Below, one piece after another: positions 1 to 9,022 of a DNA stretch of 64,000 nucleotides. This stretch comes from Paenibacillus alvei DSM 29 (GTDB lineage Bacteria > Bacillota > Bacilli > Paenibacillales > Paenibacillaceae): assembly GCF_000293805.1 (NCBI RefSeq), contig NZ_AMBZ01000001.1:958001-1022000 (forward strand). The letters are read 5' to 3'. The translations under genes and the position numbers were made by a program. Each line of letters opens with the position of its first letter. Position 1 is the stretch's first letter. The notes under the pieces were generated by a model. It saw only the letters and a list, made by a program, of their open reading frames with translations, was not told where the DNA came from and did not search any database.

Positions 1-1775
1 TTCTGCTTCACAATGGATTGCGTTCTTCTGCTTAATACGATCGCACGGCCAATGTTAGTAAGGTCGTCATTCATCAGAACAACATCGGCTGTTTCCAAGG
101 CTGCATCACTGCCTGCTGCCCCCATGGCAATTCCGACCGACGCACTCGCAAGTGCCGGCGCATCATTGACGCCATCTCCTACCATCGCTATCTGACCGTA
201 CTGCGTCTTCAGTTCCTTAACTATGCTCAGCTTATCTTCGGGCAACAACTCTGAGAACACCAAGTCAATTCCTGCTTCTGTCGCAATGCTGTTAGCTGTC
301 TGCTTCTGATCGCCTGTCAGCATCGCTACCTGTATTCCTTGGCGCTTCAATTGCTTCACCATTTCAATCGCTTCCGGACGAATGCGATCTTGCAGTGCAA
401 TAACTCCAACCACTCGCCGGGACTTCTCTATCACAATAACCGTCTTGCCTTGATATTGCAGCGTATCAATCTGTTCGCGGATGTCCCCATCTATTTCCTG
501 CTCTGACTGGATATAAGCAGGCTTGCCGATTCTCCACGACTCTCCTGCCCATACAGCCTCAATGCCTTGCCCAGCATGTGCTTGAAATTGAGAAGGACGT
601 GGCCCTAATTCAGAATCGACCACACCATCACCGCTTCGCTGCGCTTCAGCAACAATTGCCTTAGCAATCGGGTGTGTGGACAGCTTCTCCAATGCCCCTG
701 CAGCAAGCAGGAGCCCCTGTTCATTCATCGATTCATACGGAATAACATCTGTTACTTCCAGCTTTCCGCTTGTCAGCGTTCCCGTCTTGTCAAAGGCAAT
801 CACTTTCACATGTGAAATATGATCCAAGTATGCACCGCCCTTGAACAAGACACCCTTACGAGCACTATTTGAAATCGCAGATAGCGTAGCTGGCATAATC
901 GAGGCAACTAAAGCACATGGGGATGCCACAACGAGAAAGACCATTGCCCGGTAAAAGGCCTCTGTCCATGTTTCTTGAAGCAGCAATGGCGGAAAAACTG
1001 CAAGCGCCAAGGTTGCGAGTAGAATCACCCTTGCGTAAATATGTTCGAATCTTTCAATCATTCGCTGTGACTTTGGCATTTCACTTTGCGCTTCCTGTAC
1101 AAGCCGGATAATCTTTGCAAACAAAGACGATTCACTCGTTTGCGATACAATAATATATAAAGCCCCCTGCCCATTCACTGTTCCTGCATACACGTCGTCA
1201 CCCTTATTCTTATCGACTGGAATGCTTTCGCCGGTAATCGATGATTGATTCACTGCAGATTGACCATCCTGCACCGTTCCATCTGCCGGTATACGTTCAC
1301 CTGGCTTTACCAGAACGAGATCCCCGACCAGCACCTCCTCTACAGGCAGTACATACTCCACTCCGCTGCGAATGACATGTGCTTCTTCAGGCTTCAGATC
1401 CATGAGTGCGGAAATATCTTTTGAGCTGCGATTCATCGTAAAGGTTTCCAGTGCACCGCTCAATGCAAAAATAAAAATAAGGATCGCACCTTCTGACCAG
1501 TATCCGATTGAAGCTGCACCAAGTGCGGCTGCAATCATCAGCAGGTTGACATCCAAATCCTTATCACGTATTAGCGTAACAACGCCATCCTTTAGCTTTA
1601 GCCAGCCTCCACAAATATAAGACAGCACGTAGCACGCCAACACCCAATCATCCGAAACTGAACTGCCGAACATAGCCAACAGCAGGAACAGCAGACTGCC
1701 TGCTGCCGCACAAGATTCATTATGTGTATCCAGCCATTTCTTCCATGATGCTGTCATTGAGATCGTATTATTCAT
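1..1775 (-). CDS. P1B-type heavy-metal-transporting ATPase, SPC class (3' end outside window)
   Basis: About 591 codons are visible from ATG 1775; the stop lies beyond base 1. P1B ATPases export transition metals across the membrane. Motifs read on the minus strand are TGES in the actuator domain (about residue 178), SPC in the metal-binding transmembrane helix (about 283), DKTGTLT phosphorylation site (about 327), an STHPIA nucleotide-binding HP motif and GDGVNDAP (about 531). There is no N-terminal CxxC metal-binding domain. SPC instead of CPC is typical of the P1B-4 group, which includes B. subtilis PfeT, a ferrous iron exporter; assigning iron here is inference, helped by the Fur/PerR-like box just upstream. 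RBS AGAGAGGATG precedes the start. Around 40 residues are probably missing at the window edge. Confidence 0.93.
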   Translation of the reverse strand, partial: MNNTISMTASWKKWLDTHNESCAAAGSLLFLLLAMFGSSVSDDWVLACYVLSYICGGWLKLKDGVVTLIRDKDLDVNLLMIAAALGAASIGYWSEGAILIFIFALSGALETFTMNRSSKDISALMDLKPEEAHVIRSGVEYVLPVEEVLVGDLVLVKPGERIPADGTVQDGQSAVNQSSITGESIPVDKNKGDDVYAGTVNGQGALYIIVSQTSESSLFAKIIRLVQEAQSEMPKSQRMIERFEHIYARVILLATLALAVFPPLLLQETWTEAFYRAMVFLVVASPCALVASIMPATLSAISNSARKGVLFKGGAYLDHISHVKVIAFDKTGTLTSGKLEVTDVIPYESMNEQGLLLAAGALEKLSTHPIAKAIVAEAQRSGDGVVDSELGPRPSQFQAHAGQGIEAVWAGESWRIGKPAYIQSEQEIDGDIREQIDTLQYQGKTVIVIEKSRRVVGVIALQDRIRPEAIEMVKQLKRQGIQVAMLTGDQKQTANSIATEAGIDLVFSELLPEDKLSIVKELKTQYGQIAMVGDGVNDAPALASASVGIAMGAAGSDAALETADVVLMNDDLTNIGRAIVLSRRTQSIVKQ

Positions 1776-1797
1776 TTTCATTCATCCTCTCTTCAAT

Positions 1798-1812
1798 TGA
1801 AAATGACTATCG
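1798..1812 (-). promoter_or_regulatory. Fur/PerR-like box upstream of the metal ATPase
   Basis: The minus strand reads CGATAGTCATTTTCA, matching 12 of 14 fixed positions of the TGATAATNATTATCA Fur-family consensus. It ends about 22 bp before the ATPase ATG. A weaker GATAAT-rich stretch lies at 1868-1890. Fur-family proteins (Fur, PerR, Zur) share this core, so the regulator cannot be named. Confidence 0.5.
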
Positions 1813-1825
1813 TTGTTAACCCCCT

Positions 1826-1867
1826 AAAAATGCATCATGCTGCTTCCGATGAGGGAAGCAGCATGCA
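1826..1867 (-). terminator. Hairpin terminator after the DUF4097 gene
   Basis: A near-perfect stem (TGCTGCTTCC paired with GGAAGCAGCA, extended by ATGCAT arms, GATGAG loop) is followed on the minus strand by five T. It lies about 180 bp after the stop at 2047 and before the ATPase leader, so it could be either the terminator of the PadR operon or an attenuator of the ATPase. Confidence 0.6.
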
Positions 1868-2046
1868 TTGATAATGAGATTAATTTTCACTATGGTCATT
1901 TTTTTTGAATTGAGGCAACATTACTATATTTAGTATAATCTGATGAATGAAAAATGTGAATACCGATCGCAGCAAAATTAAGGGCTGTGTTGAAATTCGG
2001 AATTAGGCTTGCTAAATTTCAAGTACGCACTAGAACCCAGCTTAAT

Positions 2047-3408
2047 TTATGCTCTTGTCGCTCGTAGTTCAATATCTCCACTTGCAGAAACAATTCGTAC
2101 TATTGGCCCATCATATCCAATGCTCCCCCGATAATGATCTCGATGTTCCGTCTCTGTTTGTACATGCGGAAGCTTCACGGATAAATCACCACTGCTGGTG
2201 ATCGCTTCAATATTGATATTTGCCACTAACGAAGAAATTCGGACGTCAATATCTCCTGACGCACTTTCAATCACTGAAGGGCCAATATCACGCCCGAAAG
2301 AGCAGTCCACATTACCACTGCTCGATTTGAGCATAAGCGAACCGTTCAGTTCATCAATCTCCACCTCGCCAGATCGGCTAATGATCTCTAGATTGGAACG
2401 AATATACTCTAGCTCCATATCTCCTGAGGAAGAAGACAGTGCCCAATTAAGACCGACTCCTTCGCGGATCGAAAGATCGCCGGACATCACCTCTGCACGC
2501 AGCTCATCAGCACTAATTTGCCCGACTTCCACATCCCCCGACGACGTTTGAATCGCCATCGATTGAGTCTTGCTGCGGCGGACATCTACATCCCCTGATG
2601 ATGCTACCACACTCATTTGTTCTGCTGAGCAGCCATCCAAGTGGATATCACCCGACTTGCTCGCTATCCGGACAGATTGGAATATCCCCTGCCGAATATC
2701 TGCGTCCCCAGACGACAATTCCATATCAAGCTGGCTCGACCGAACTTGCTGCATATCAATGTCGCCTGATTCCGATGTAATTTGAAGATGACCTTGATAG
2801 CTGCTTGGCACACGCACATACAGCTTGTGCTCACTATAACGGAGCTGCTGAATAGTAAGAAAGGAGAAGAAGCGCTTGGCATTGTATCTCAATCGAGCTG
2901 AAATCGTGTAGGTATCGCCATCCAAATGATCACGAATATCGAACTTCTCCGGCTCATCCGATTCAAGGCGATAGCCAATCCGATCCCCTTCATACGACTC
3001 AATGGCAACATCCACCTCACTTGTCTGGATGCGCAACACACGTATCGATGAAGTATCATCATTCTCCTGATTGTAAGGTGATGAAGATGACCGGAATGAT
3101 TGTCCAGCAGCGTAGGCTGCTACATGCAACATCCCATTGTCACTATGTGTTCTTTCAGCGCCAGCCTGTACATTTCCTTCACTCTGTCTGGTCTGAGTAG
3201 GATGTTCACGATGCTGCTCAAGAATTTCATTGGCGATGGTCTGTACGTTGCCTAATGAATTCAATATCTCTTCTTCGGACTTACCAGCCTCCATTGCCTC
3301 TTGGAAATGAGCCTCAAAGTCACTCATAATTTCCTTACGCTCAGTTGGCGGAATTTCCTCCAGTTCCCGCTCCAATCTCACAAGAAACTCTAGTTTTTGC
3401 AAGCTCAT
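2047..3408 (-). CDS. HAAS/DUF1700 plus DUF4097 beta-repeat protein
   Basis: 453 aa. Residues 1-65 form a helical DUF1700/HAAS domain ([23 protein letters not shown]). Residues about 120-453 are a DUF4097-type repeat region with many SGDI/SSGDV turns, predicting a beta-helix. No signal peptide or transmembrane segment is visible. The ATG overlaps the stop of the PadR gene by 4 bases (ATGA), so the two are translationally coupled. In Bacillota, PadR-DUF1700-DUF4097 pairs are often linked to envelope stress, with the HAAS domain as a partner-binding module; that role is family knowledge, not shown here. Exact function unknown. Confidence 0.85.
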   Translation of the reverse strand: MSLQKLEFLVRLERELEEIPPTERKEIMSDFEAHFQEAMEAGKSEEEILNSLGNVQTIANEILEQHREHPTQTRQSEGNVQAGAERTHSDNGMLHVAAYAAGQSFRSSSSPYNQENDDTSSIRVLRIQTSEVDVAIESYEGDRIGYRLESDEPEKFDIRDHLDGDTYTISARLRYNAKRFFSFLTIQQLRYSEHKLYVRVPSSYQGHLQITSESGDIDMQQVRSSQLDMELSSGDADIRQGIFQSVRIASKSGDIHLDGCSAEQMSVVASSGDVDVRRSKTQSMAIQTSSGDVEVGQISADELRAEVMSGDLSIREGVGLNWALSSSSGDMELEYIRSNLEIISRSGEVEIDELNGSLMLKSSSGNVDCSFGRDIGPSVIESASGDIDVRISSLVANINIEAITSSGDLSVKLPHVQTETEHRDHYRGSIGYDGPIVRIVSASGDIELRATRA

Positions 3409-3725
3409 TGTGACATTACCTCCTTAATCATCTCATTTACCCCTTGGGAGAACAGACTCCATTCCTTAAGCATTTCTTGCATATAGGTCTTTCCTGTTTC
3501 GGTAAGTGTATAATACTTACGCGGCGGGCCCTCCGGCGACTCTTTCAAATATGTCTCAAAATATCCCTCTTGCGTTAATCTGCGAAGAAGCGGATACATC
3601 GTGCCCTCTGCAACCTGAAACTTCTCTGAGATGCGATGAACAAGCTCATAACCGTAGCGATCCTGCTCATAGGTAAGTACAAGCACACACAGCTCCAATA
3701 CGCCCTTTTTAAATTGTACATTCAT
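3405..3725 (-). CDS. PadR family transcriptional regulator
   Basis: 106 aa from ATG 3725 ([15 protein letters not shown]), chosen because GGGGAGGGT lies just upstream and PadR proteins typically start close to this point; an in-frame start at 3782 would put the start inside the promoter. The sequence is a PadR winged helix: [13 protein letters not shown] recognition region, then [20 protein letters not shown] and the [11 protein letters not shown] wing, with a short C-terminal dimerisation helix. It heads a two-gene operon with the DUF4097 gene and probably represses its own promoter, as PadR-s1 proteins commonly do. Confidence 0.9.
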   Translation of the reverse strand: MNVQFKKGVLELCVLVLTYEQDRYGYELVHRISEKFQVAEGTMYPLLRRLTQEGYFETYLKESPEGPPRKYYTLTETGKTYMQEMLKEWSLFSQGVNEMIKEVMSQ

Positions 3726-3770
3726 ACCATCTGCACCACCCTCCCCTTTTCCCTTTCGTGGTAATTTTCT

Positions 3771-3801
3771 ACATTGTATCACCCACTACTATGTAATGCA
3801 A
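3771..3801 (-). promoter_or_regulatory. Sigma-A promoter of the PadR operon with candidate PadR operator
   Basis: The minus strand has -35 TTGCAT (3796-3801), a 17-bp spacer and -10 TACAAT (3773-3778). Inverted TACAT and ATGTA arms flank the spacer and -10, the kind of site at which an autoregulatory PadR protein would block RNA polymerase. The promoter is seen in sequence; the operator is inference. Confidence 0.65.
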
Positions 3802-3889
3802 GATACCTTTTTATACTCACTCTATTAAAAATTAAAGCGATTTTTCTTTTCATAGAAAATTTGAAATAGGCCGCTGACTGTTGTAATTA

Positions 3890-3904
3890 TTGAAAGCGGA
3901 TTCA
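3890..3904 (+). promoter_or_regulatory. Consensus cre (CcpA) site upstream of the ugp-like operon
   Basis: TTGAAAGCGGATTCA fits every position of the WTGNAANCGNWNNCW catabolite-responsive element. It sits about 115 bp upstream of the predicted transcription start, so CcpA could act as repressor or activator. Confidence 0.6.
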
Positions 3905-3958
3905 CATAAGATGATGTAAGTTATCCCCGCGAAGTCCCAAAAATCAACATTGAAGTTA

Positions 3959-4013
3959 TTTACAATTCCTTATCACTCACTTAACGCTATGTTTAATCTT
4001 TCCATTTACAATG
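3959..4013 (+). promoter_or_regulatory. PhoP-dependent promoter: four 11-bp-spaced Pho-box repeats and a -10
   Basis: TTTACA (3959), TTATCA (3970), TTAACG (3981) and TTTAAT (3992) recur exactly every 11 bp, matching 6, 5, 5 and 4 of 6 positions of the TT(A/T/C)ACA PhoP repeat. A -10 TACAAT follows at 4008-4013. With a start near 4020 the repeats cover about -61 to -23, the position of PhoP core sites at B. subtilis Pho promoters, and there is no separate -35. This suggests induction by phosphate starvation. Confidence 0.7.
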
Positions 4014-4122
4014 GGGCTTGTGCACAGTTTCGACGAATTTCAACAAAATAAGGGTTGGTTAGCTAACAAGATGAATCATGAATGGGATCTACTGAAATCT
4101 AAATCTACTAAGGAGTGTAACT

Positions 4123-5457
4123 ATGAAAGCAAAACGTTGGTTTGCCCTGCTTACTATCATCTCTCTACTATTTATATCCGTTATTGGATGTTCGAGCAGT
4201 TCATCATCTGGCGAAGGCCAAGCTAACGAGTCAAGCGCTGCTGCTCCTGCTGCCAAAGAAGAGGACAAGACACCTGTCAAAATTCATTATTGGCATTCTC
4301 ACGCTGAGGCTCAAACCGAAGGTCTTAACTACATGATCGGAGAGTTCCAAAAGAAATATCCATACATTACAGTTGAACCGGTATATCAAGGCGGATATGA
4401 AGACTTACATAAGAAGCTCCTCGCAGCTGTAGCTGCCGGCGATGTTCCTGCGGTAACGAATGTTGAGGTATCTTCTTTGCCTATCTTCTCTCACGATGGT
4501 ATTTTCGAAGACTTGACGCCATATGTGGAGCGCGACCAAGTAGATACTTCCGACTTCTCGGAGGGCATGCTGAAGGCATATGCGTATGAAGGCCGTCAAT
4601 TCGGCTTCCCGCTTATCGTAAGTACGAGTGTTATGATCTATAACCAAACATTGCTAGATAAGCTCGGTGCTCAGCCTCCGCAAACATGGACCGAGATCGA
4701 AGACTACAATAAGAAAGTTACAGAGAAGAAAGATGGAAAGACAGTTCGCTATGCGCTTTCCGTTCCGGGCTGGGATAACTGGTACTACGATCCTTGGATG
4801 ATTAACGGCGGCGGTTCCGTTCTGAACGCTGACATGTCCAAGGCTGCAATTGATACACCGGAGAGCTTGCGCTACATCGAGAACTTCAAGCGCTGGGTAG
4901 ATGAGGGCAACATGCACATCGGCTACGGCAAAGGTGCTTCCGGCACAATGCGGCAAATGTTCCTCGAGGGCAAAATCGGTATGATTGAGCACACTTCCGC
5001 TATGATCAAGACGTATGTAGAAAATGCGAAGTTTGAAGTGGGCGTATCCTTTGTGCCTGGCGACAAAACACGCATCTCCAACATCGGCGGTGCCGGTATC
5101 GTCATGATGAAAGGCGCAAAGGACAACCAAAAAGAAGCAGCTTGGAAGTTCATTCAATTCATGACGGGCAAAGAAAACAACTTGAAGTGGGCAGAAAAAG
5201 TAGGCTATCTCCCTACTCACAAATCAGTTATTGATACAGAAGAAGGCAAAGCGTACATGCAGCGTTGGCCGCAATACAAAGCCGTGCTTGACAACTTCGA
5301 CCAAGTACAAGCGCGCATGCAGCATCCGTTGTACCCTGAGTTCAGCAACTTCTACATCGAAGCAATGGGCAAAATGGTTCTTGAAAAAGGAGACCCTGTG
5401 AAACTGATGAAGGAAGCCGCTGAGCAAATCAACAAAGTACTCGAAGATAGCAACTAA
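4123..5457 (+). CDS. ugpB: Extracellular solute-binding lipoprotein, UgpB-like
   Basis: 444 aa. A lipoprotein signal peptide ends in VIGC (Cys 23), followed by a Ser/Gly/Ala linker and a family 1 solute-binding fold starting HYWHSHAEAQTEGLNYMIGEFQKKYP. RBS AAGGAGTGTAACT precedes ATG 4123. It captures a substrate outside the membrane for the two permeases downstream. Length and sequence style match glycerol-3-phosphate or maltose-type binding proteins. The Pho box upstream favours glycerol-3-phosphate or glycerophosphodiesters over sugars, but the substrate is inferred from regulation and not from binding residues. No ATPase gene is in the operon, so a shared MsmX/UgpC-like ATPase is needed. 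Confidence 0.85.
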   Translation: MKAKRWFALLTIISLLFISVIGCSSSSSSGEGQANESSAAAPAAKEEDKTPVKIHYWHSHAEAQTEGLNYMIGEFQKKYPYITVEPVYQGGYEDLHKKLLAAVAAGDVPAVTNVEVSSLPIFSHDGIFEDLTPYVERDQVDTSDFSEGMLKAYAYEGRQFGFPLIVSTSVMIYNQTLLDKLGAQPPQTWTEIEDYNKKVTEKKDGKTVRYALSVPGWDNWYYDPWMINGGGSVLNADMSKAAIDTPESLRYIENFKRWVDEGNMHIGYGKGASGTMRQMFLEGKIGMIEHTSAMIKTYVENAKFEVGVSFVPGDKTRISNIGGAGIVMMKGAKDNQKEAAWKFIQFMTGKENNLKWAEKVGYLPTHKSVIDTEEGKAYMQRWPQYKAVLDNFDQVQARMQHPLYPEFSNFYIEAMGKMVLEKGDPVKLMKEAAEQINKVLEDSN

Positions 5458-5489
5458 CGTAATGCGCGGGTTGCACATTGCACATCTAT

Positions 5490-5562
5490 GGTCAAGCAAG
5501 GTCGTATCCCCTATCTGCCATATGGGAACAGGGCATGCGGCTTTGACTTGGCCTTTCTTTAT
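5490..5562 (+). other. Intercistronic hairpin between binding protein and permeases
   Basis: GGTCAAG near 5491 pairs imperfectly with the CTTTGACTTGGCC segment near 5541-5553, followed by TTTCTTT. Such hairpins after binding-protein genes act as partial terminators or mRNA stabilisers that keep binding protein in excess of permease. This is inference from position and pairing. Confidence 0.45.
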
Positions 5563-5593
5563 CATGGTTCCAAAGGAGAGGGCGATTTAACAA

Positions 5594-6541
5594 ATGAATA
5601 GTAACTCCGGAATTACGACTGATACGCCGGCAGAAGCTGTAAAGTACAAGAAGCCTTGGTCATGGTACCGCTTTTCCGAGAAGTTAAAGGATTTCAGCTT
5701 CGCGCTGCCGGCTCTGCTGTTCCTGCTTATTTTTACCTATGTACCACTTGTATTCTCGATCTATATCAGTACGACGAACTGGAACATGTCGCGTCCAGTG
5801 ATGAAATTTATCGGGGCGGATAACTATACGAAGCTGTTATCCAGTGAAGACTTTTGGAAGGTTCTTACGATTACGTTCAAGTATACGATTTTCGACGTAT
5901 TCTTTACGATTGTCATCGGACTTCTACTGGCACTTCTATTTAACTCGAAATCGAAGATTTACAATTTCATGCGCGCGATCATCTTTATGCCCTATTACAT
6001 TTCCATGGTCGTTGCAGCCATGATCTTCTTATGGATATTTAACGGTGAATACGGCCTTGCCAACTACCTATTGGAATTGGCAGGATTCGATAAGATCAAT
6101 TGGATGACGAATCCGGACACAGCGCTTGGCGCACTAATTACGGTGTCCCTATGGAAAGGCGTCGGCTTTGCAATGCTGCTCTTCATCGCTGGCTTACGCA
6201 GCATTCCTGTTGAGTACTATGAGGCATCCAGCATCGACGGTGCTTCTCGTTGGAACCAATTCCGCAACATCACGATTCCATTACTGTCACCGATGACACT
6301 GTTCCTAGTTATTACGAACTTCATCGGATCGATGCAGGTCTTCCAATCGATCAATATTATGACGAACGGCGGACCGTTGAACGCAACGAAGGCAATGGTG
6401 TTCTGGATTTATCAGATGGCATTCTCCGAGTTCCGGACAGGCCGCGCCTCGGCTCTCGTCGTTATTTTCTTCATCATTATTATCGCCTTAACTGTGATCC
6501 AGTTATGGATTTCGAAAAAAAGAGTTCATTACGAAGGGTAG
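5594..6541 (+). CDS. ugpA: ABC transporter permease, UgpA/MalF-type
   Basis: 315 aa, with six predicted membrane segments from about residue 35. The cytoplasmic EAA loop that docks the ATPase is EASSIDGASRWNQFRNITIP (about residues 210-229). RBS AAAGGAG lies a few bases before ATG 5594. It forms the transmembrane channel with the next gene, 9 bp downstream. Substrate as for the binding protein: probably glycerol-3-phosphate-like compounds, inferred from the Pho box. Confidence 0.87.
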   Translation: MNSNSGITTDTPAEAVKYKKPWSWYRFSEKLKDFSFALPALLFLLIFTYVPLVFSIYISTTNWNMSRPVMKFIGADNYTKLLSSEDFWKVLTITFKYTIFDVFFTIVIGLLLALLFNSKSKIYNFMRAIIFMPYYISMVVAAMIFLWIFNGEYGLANYLLELAGFDKINWMTNPDTALGALITVSLWKGVGFAMLLFIAGLRSIPVEYYEASSIDGASRWNQFRNITIPLLSPMTLFLVITNFIGSMQVFQSINIMTNGGPLNATKAMVFWIYQMAFSEFRTGRASALVVIFFIIIIALTVIQLWISKKRVHYEG

Positions 6542-6550
6542 GCTTAGCGG

Positions 6551-7381
6551 ATGTCTAAAACATTATTCTCAACCATCCGGTTGGCAGCAGCCATCCTTAT
6601 TACGATTGTGATGTTCTTTCCAACGTATTGGCTAGTTGTCACTTCATTGAAAACACCGTTTGAACTGCGGCTCGCGATTCCGTCCTTCTGGCCTGAATCG
6701 TTCCGCTTCCAGAACTATATTGATGCATTTCAGGCTTCACCATTTGGCCGTTACTTTTTCAATACTGCCGTTCAGACACTGGGCATTATGATCCTCCAAA
6801 TCAACGTGGCAATCTGGGCTGCCTTTGCCTTCGCGAAAGGGAACTTCTGGGGCCGTGACAAATGGTTCATTCTTGTCCTTGCTGCCCTGATCGTTCCGGA
6901 ACAGGTAACATTCGTGCCTGTGTATGTGATGATGTCCAAGATTGGCTGGCTGAATACATTTCTGGCCTTAATTGTGCCTCATGGAGCTTCCGCCTATGGT
7001 ATCTTCCTGCTTCGTCAGGCATTTAAGTCACTAAACAATGATGTACTGGAAGCTGCCCGTGTTGATGGTGCCGGCCGATTCCATCAATTGTATCGAATAC
7101 TCGTTCCGATGGCGATGCCGACGATTGCAACCTTAATTGTCTTAACATTCATCGGAAGCTGGAACTCGTACTTCTGGCCACTTATTATGACGAACTCGGA
7201 CAGCATGCGCGTATTGACGGTAGCGGTTGCGATGATGCGCGATGCAGTAGCAGGCGACGAGGCCCTTACGTTCCACATGCTCAGCGCCGCAAGCGTAATG
7301 GTCATCCTGCCGATCGTTATTGTATTTACTTTTGCACAGAAGCACATTGTCTCTGCTCTCGCGAATTCTACCTTTAAATAA
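6551..7381 (+). CDS. ugpE: ABC transporter permease, UgpE/MalG-type
   Basis: 276 aa, six membrane segments, with the MalG-type EAA motif EAARVDGAGRFHQLYRILVP at about residues 167-186 and a short hydrophobic C terminus. Starts 9 bp after the partner permease, so the two are co-translated. It is the second half of the importer channel. Confidence 0.87.
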   Translation: MSKTLFSTIRLAAAILITIVMFFPTYWLVVTSLKTPFELRLAIPSFWPESFRFQNYIDAFQASPFGRYFFNTAVQTLGIMILQINVAIWAAFAFAKGNFWGRDKWFILVLAALIVPEQVTFVPVYVMMSKIGWLNTFLALIVPHGASAYGIFLLRQAFKSLNNDVLEAARVDGAGRFHQLYRILVPMAMPTIATLIVLTFIGSWNSYFWPLIMTNSDSMRVLTVAVAMMRDAVAGDEALTFHMLSAASVMVILPIVIVFTFAQKHIVSALANSTFK

Positions 7382-7449
7382 TCGTTCAAGTAGGTGTACA
7401 GCCAACCTATAGGCTTTCCCATATTCATATACTTCAAGGAGGCTAAGTA

Positions 7450-8622
7450 ATGAAATCTTACTCTACTTCTTCACGTTATCGAAAAGGTGTTCAAGCGCTG
7501 CTGCTTTCCTCGATTCTGTTGTCATCTGCCGTTGCCTGTGCCAATAGTGAAGAAGAGCCGGCAGGCGCGAATCTTGCTGCTGCACCCGTCATGCAAATAT
7601 CCAACACCAATCCGAGTGCAGCAGAGGCTGCTGGCAAGCTGACGCAACAAGAGGTGAACCCGAAGCTGCGCATCGATAAAAAAGAGTTCAAACCGCTGCT
7701 CAGCATGGCAAAGGATGGCCCTATTATTCCAGGCTTGCACGAGCTTGTTATTCCGCAGGGGCTTGCCTACTCTGCTGAACAAGGATGGCTTGTGATGTCA
7801 GGATATCGCGACAAAGGCGTCAGCGTCATTGCCATTATGGATTCAAAAACTGGCCAACTGCTGAAGTCTCTCGAACTGTATGACGCAGTCGGAGATCCGT
7901 ATACAGGTCATGCTGGCGGTGTTGCCATTTCAAATGGCTATGTATTTATTGCTTCTGGCAGCAAGGCAAGATACGTATCCATTGATAAAATCAAGCAGAC
8001 CGGTGATGGCGGGCAGCTTATTTTCGAGGGTCAATTTAAGGTGAACACAAATGCTTCCTTCATCGCATTCGAGGATGGAAAGCTATGGGTTGGCGAATTC
8101 GCTTATGGCACAAGTTATCCAACCGATGCGTCGCACTATATAACGAACCGCGATGGCGACGAATATCGCGCTTGGATCGAAGGATTTACGGTAGATACGA
8201 AGACAGGGCTTCCTGCACAATTGAAGAAATCTGGCGATAAGCTGGTTCCAGAGCAGCTCCTCTCGATTCCGAATCGAATTCAAGGTGTATCGTTCTGGAA
8301 TGGCCATTGGGTATTAAGCGATTCTTATGGGCGTAACACCAACAGCACGATGCTATTCTTTAATGACCCTCGCAGGCAAGCACCTCACGCAAAAGTCACG
8401 CTTAACAACAAGGAAATCCCACTTTGGTTCCTTGATAAAGCAGAGCTCAAACTGAAACTTGACGGTCCGCCAATGGCTGAAGAGGTGGTAATCGTTGAAG
8501 ATTCACTCTATATCAACTATGAATCCGCCTCTGACGGGATTGCGATGACCGGAAGCTATGCGATGGATCGCATGCACATCCTCAATATGAAGCAAATCGA
8601 ACAAATGTGGGGCAAAAAGTAA
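7450..8622 (+). CDS. Secreted lipoprotein of unknown function, possibly beta-propeller, last gene of the Pho-type operon
   Basis: 390 aa. The signal peptide ends at AVAC (Cys 30), so the protein should be lipid-anchored outside the membrane. The mature part has blade-like segments such as QGLAYSAEQGWLVMSGY and GGVAISNGYVFIASGSKARYVSI, resembling a propeller of short beta-strands, but no catalytic motif is recognised. RBS AAGGAGG lies upstream of ATG 7450, 68 bp after ugpE, and a strong terminator follows. The place in a Pho-box operon suggests a role in releasing or sensing a phosphorylated substrate at the cell surface; this is a guess from context. Confidence 0.7.
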   Translation: MKSYSTSSRYRKGVQALLLSSILLSSAVACANSEEEPAGANLAAAPVMQISNTNPSAAEAAGKLTQQEVNPKLRIDKKEFKPLLSMAKDGPIIPGLHELVIPQGLAYSAEQGWLVMSGYRDKGVSVIAIMDSKTGQLLKSLELYDAVGDPYTGHAGGVAISNGYVFIASGSKARYVSIDKIKQTGDGGQLIFEGQFKVNTNASFIAFEDGKLWVGEFAYGTSYPTDASHYITNRDGDEYRAWIEGFTVDTKTGLPAQLKKSGDKLVPEQLLSIPNRIQGVSFWNGHWVLSDSYGRNTNSTMLFFNDPRRQAPHAKVTLNNKEIPLWFLDKAELKLKLDGPPMAEEVVIVEDSLYINYESASDGIAMTGSYAMDRMHILNMKQIEQMWGKK

Positions 8623-8633
8623 TGATGTCCTGA

Positions 8634-8662
8634 AGGGCCGTCAAGTGACGGCTCTTTTTTTT
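8634..8662 (+). terminator. Rho-independent terminator of the ugp-like operon
   Basis: GGCCGTCA-AG-TGACGGCT stem followed by eight T, 12 bp after the stop codon at 8622. Confidence 0.9.
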
Positions 8663-8709
8663 GCTTTATAATGGGTACAAATAGATGAACGCAATGGAAT
8701 AGGAGACGT

Positions 8710-8934
8710 ATGGTGATGAATGAACAGAAGTGGCATGACTTGCAGAATAAAGTAACCGCGCATATAGAAGGGAATCCTGATAGTTGCTCCCAATTGCTGC
8801 AAGAGCTGTTTGATGAGATGAAAGAACTTCGCGCTGAAAATGACCGATTGCGCAAAGCACTAAATACCGCTAGAAAGCAAAACGGAAACTACAACCATAT
8901 GTCCACCAAATTAAAGGATGCGTTGTACGAATAA
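8710..8934 (+). CDS. Small charged coiled-coil protein, unknown function
   Basis: 74 aa, hydrophilic; residues about 32-60 (ELFDEMKELRAENDRLRKAL) form a clear leucine-heptad coiled coil. RBS TAGGAGACGT is 5 bases before ATG 8710, and a TATAAT -10 lies at 8667-8672 right after the upstream terminator, so it has its own promoter. No family recognised. Confidence 0.7.
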   Translation: MVMNEQKWHDLQNKVTAHIEGNPDSCSQLLQELFDEMKELRAENDRLRKALNTARKQNGNYNHMSTKLKDALYE

Positions 8935-9022
8935 AAGTCGTGTCAGATGGATAATTTACGCACTTCCTCCGAACCCTATATTCATACTTAATTCGATGAA
9001 TATTGGTTCAGGAGGTTCTATC

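Noticed and set aside
4654-5220. 188-codon minus-strand frame inside ugpB
   Set aside because: Shadow of the binding-protein gene; Cys/His-rich with no start signal.
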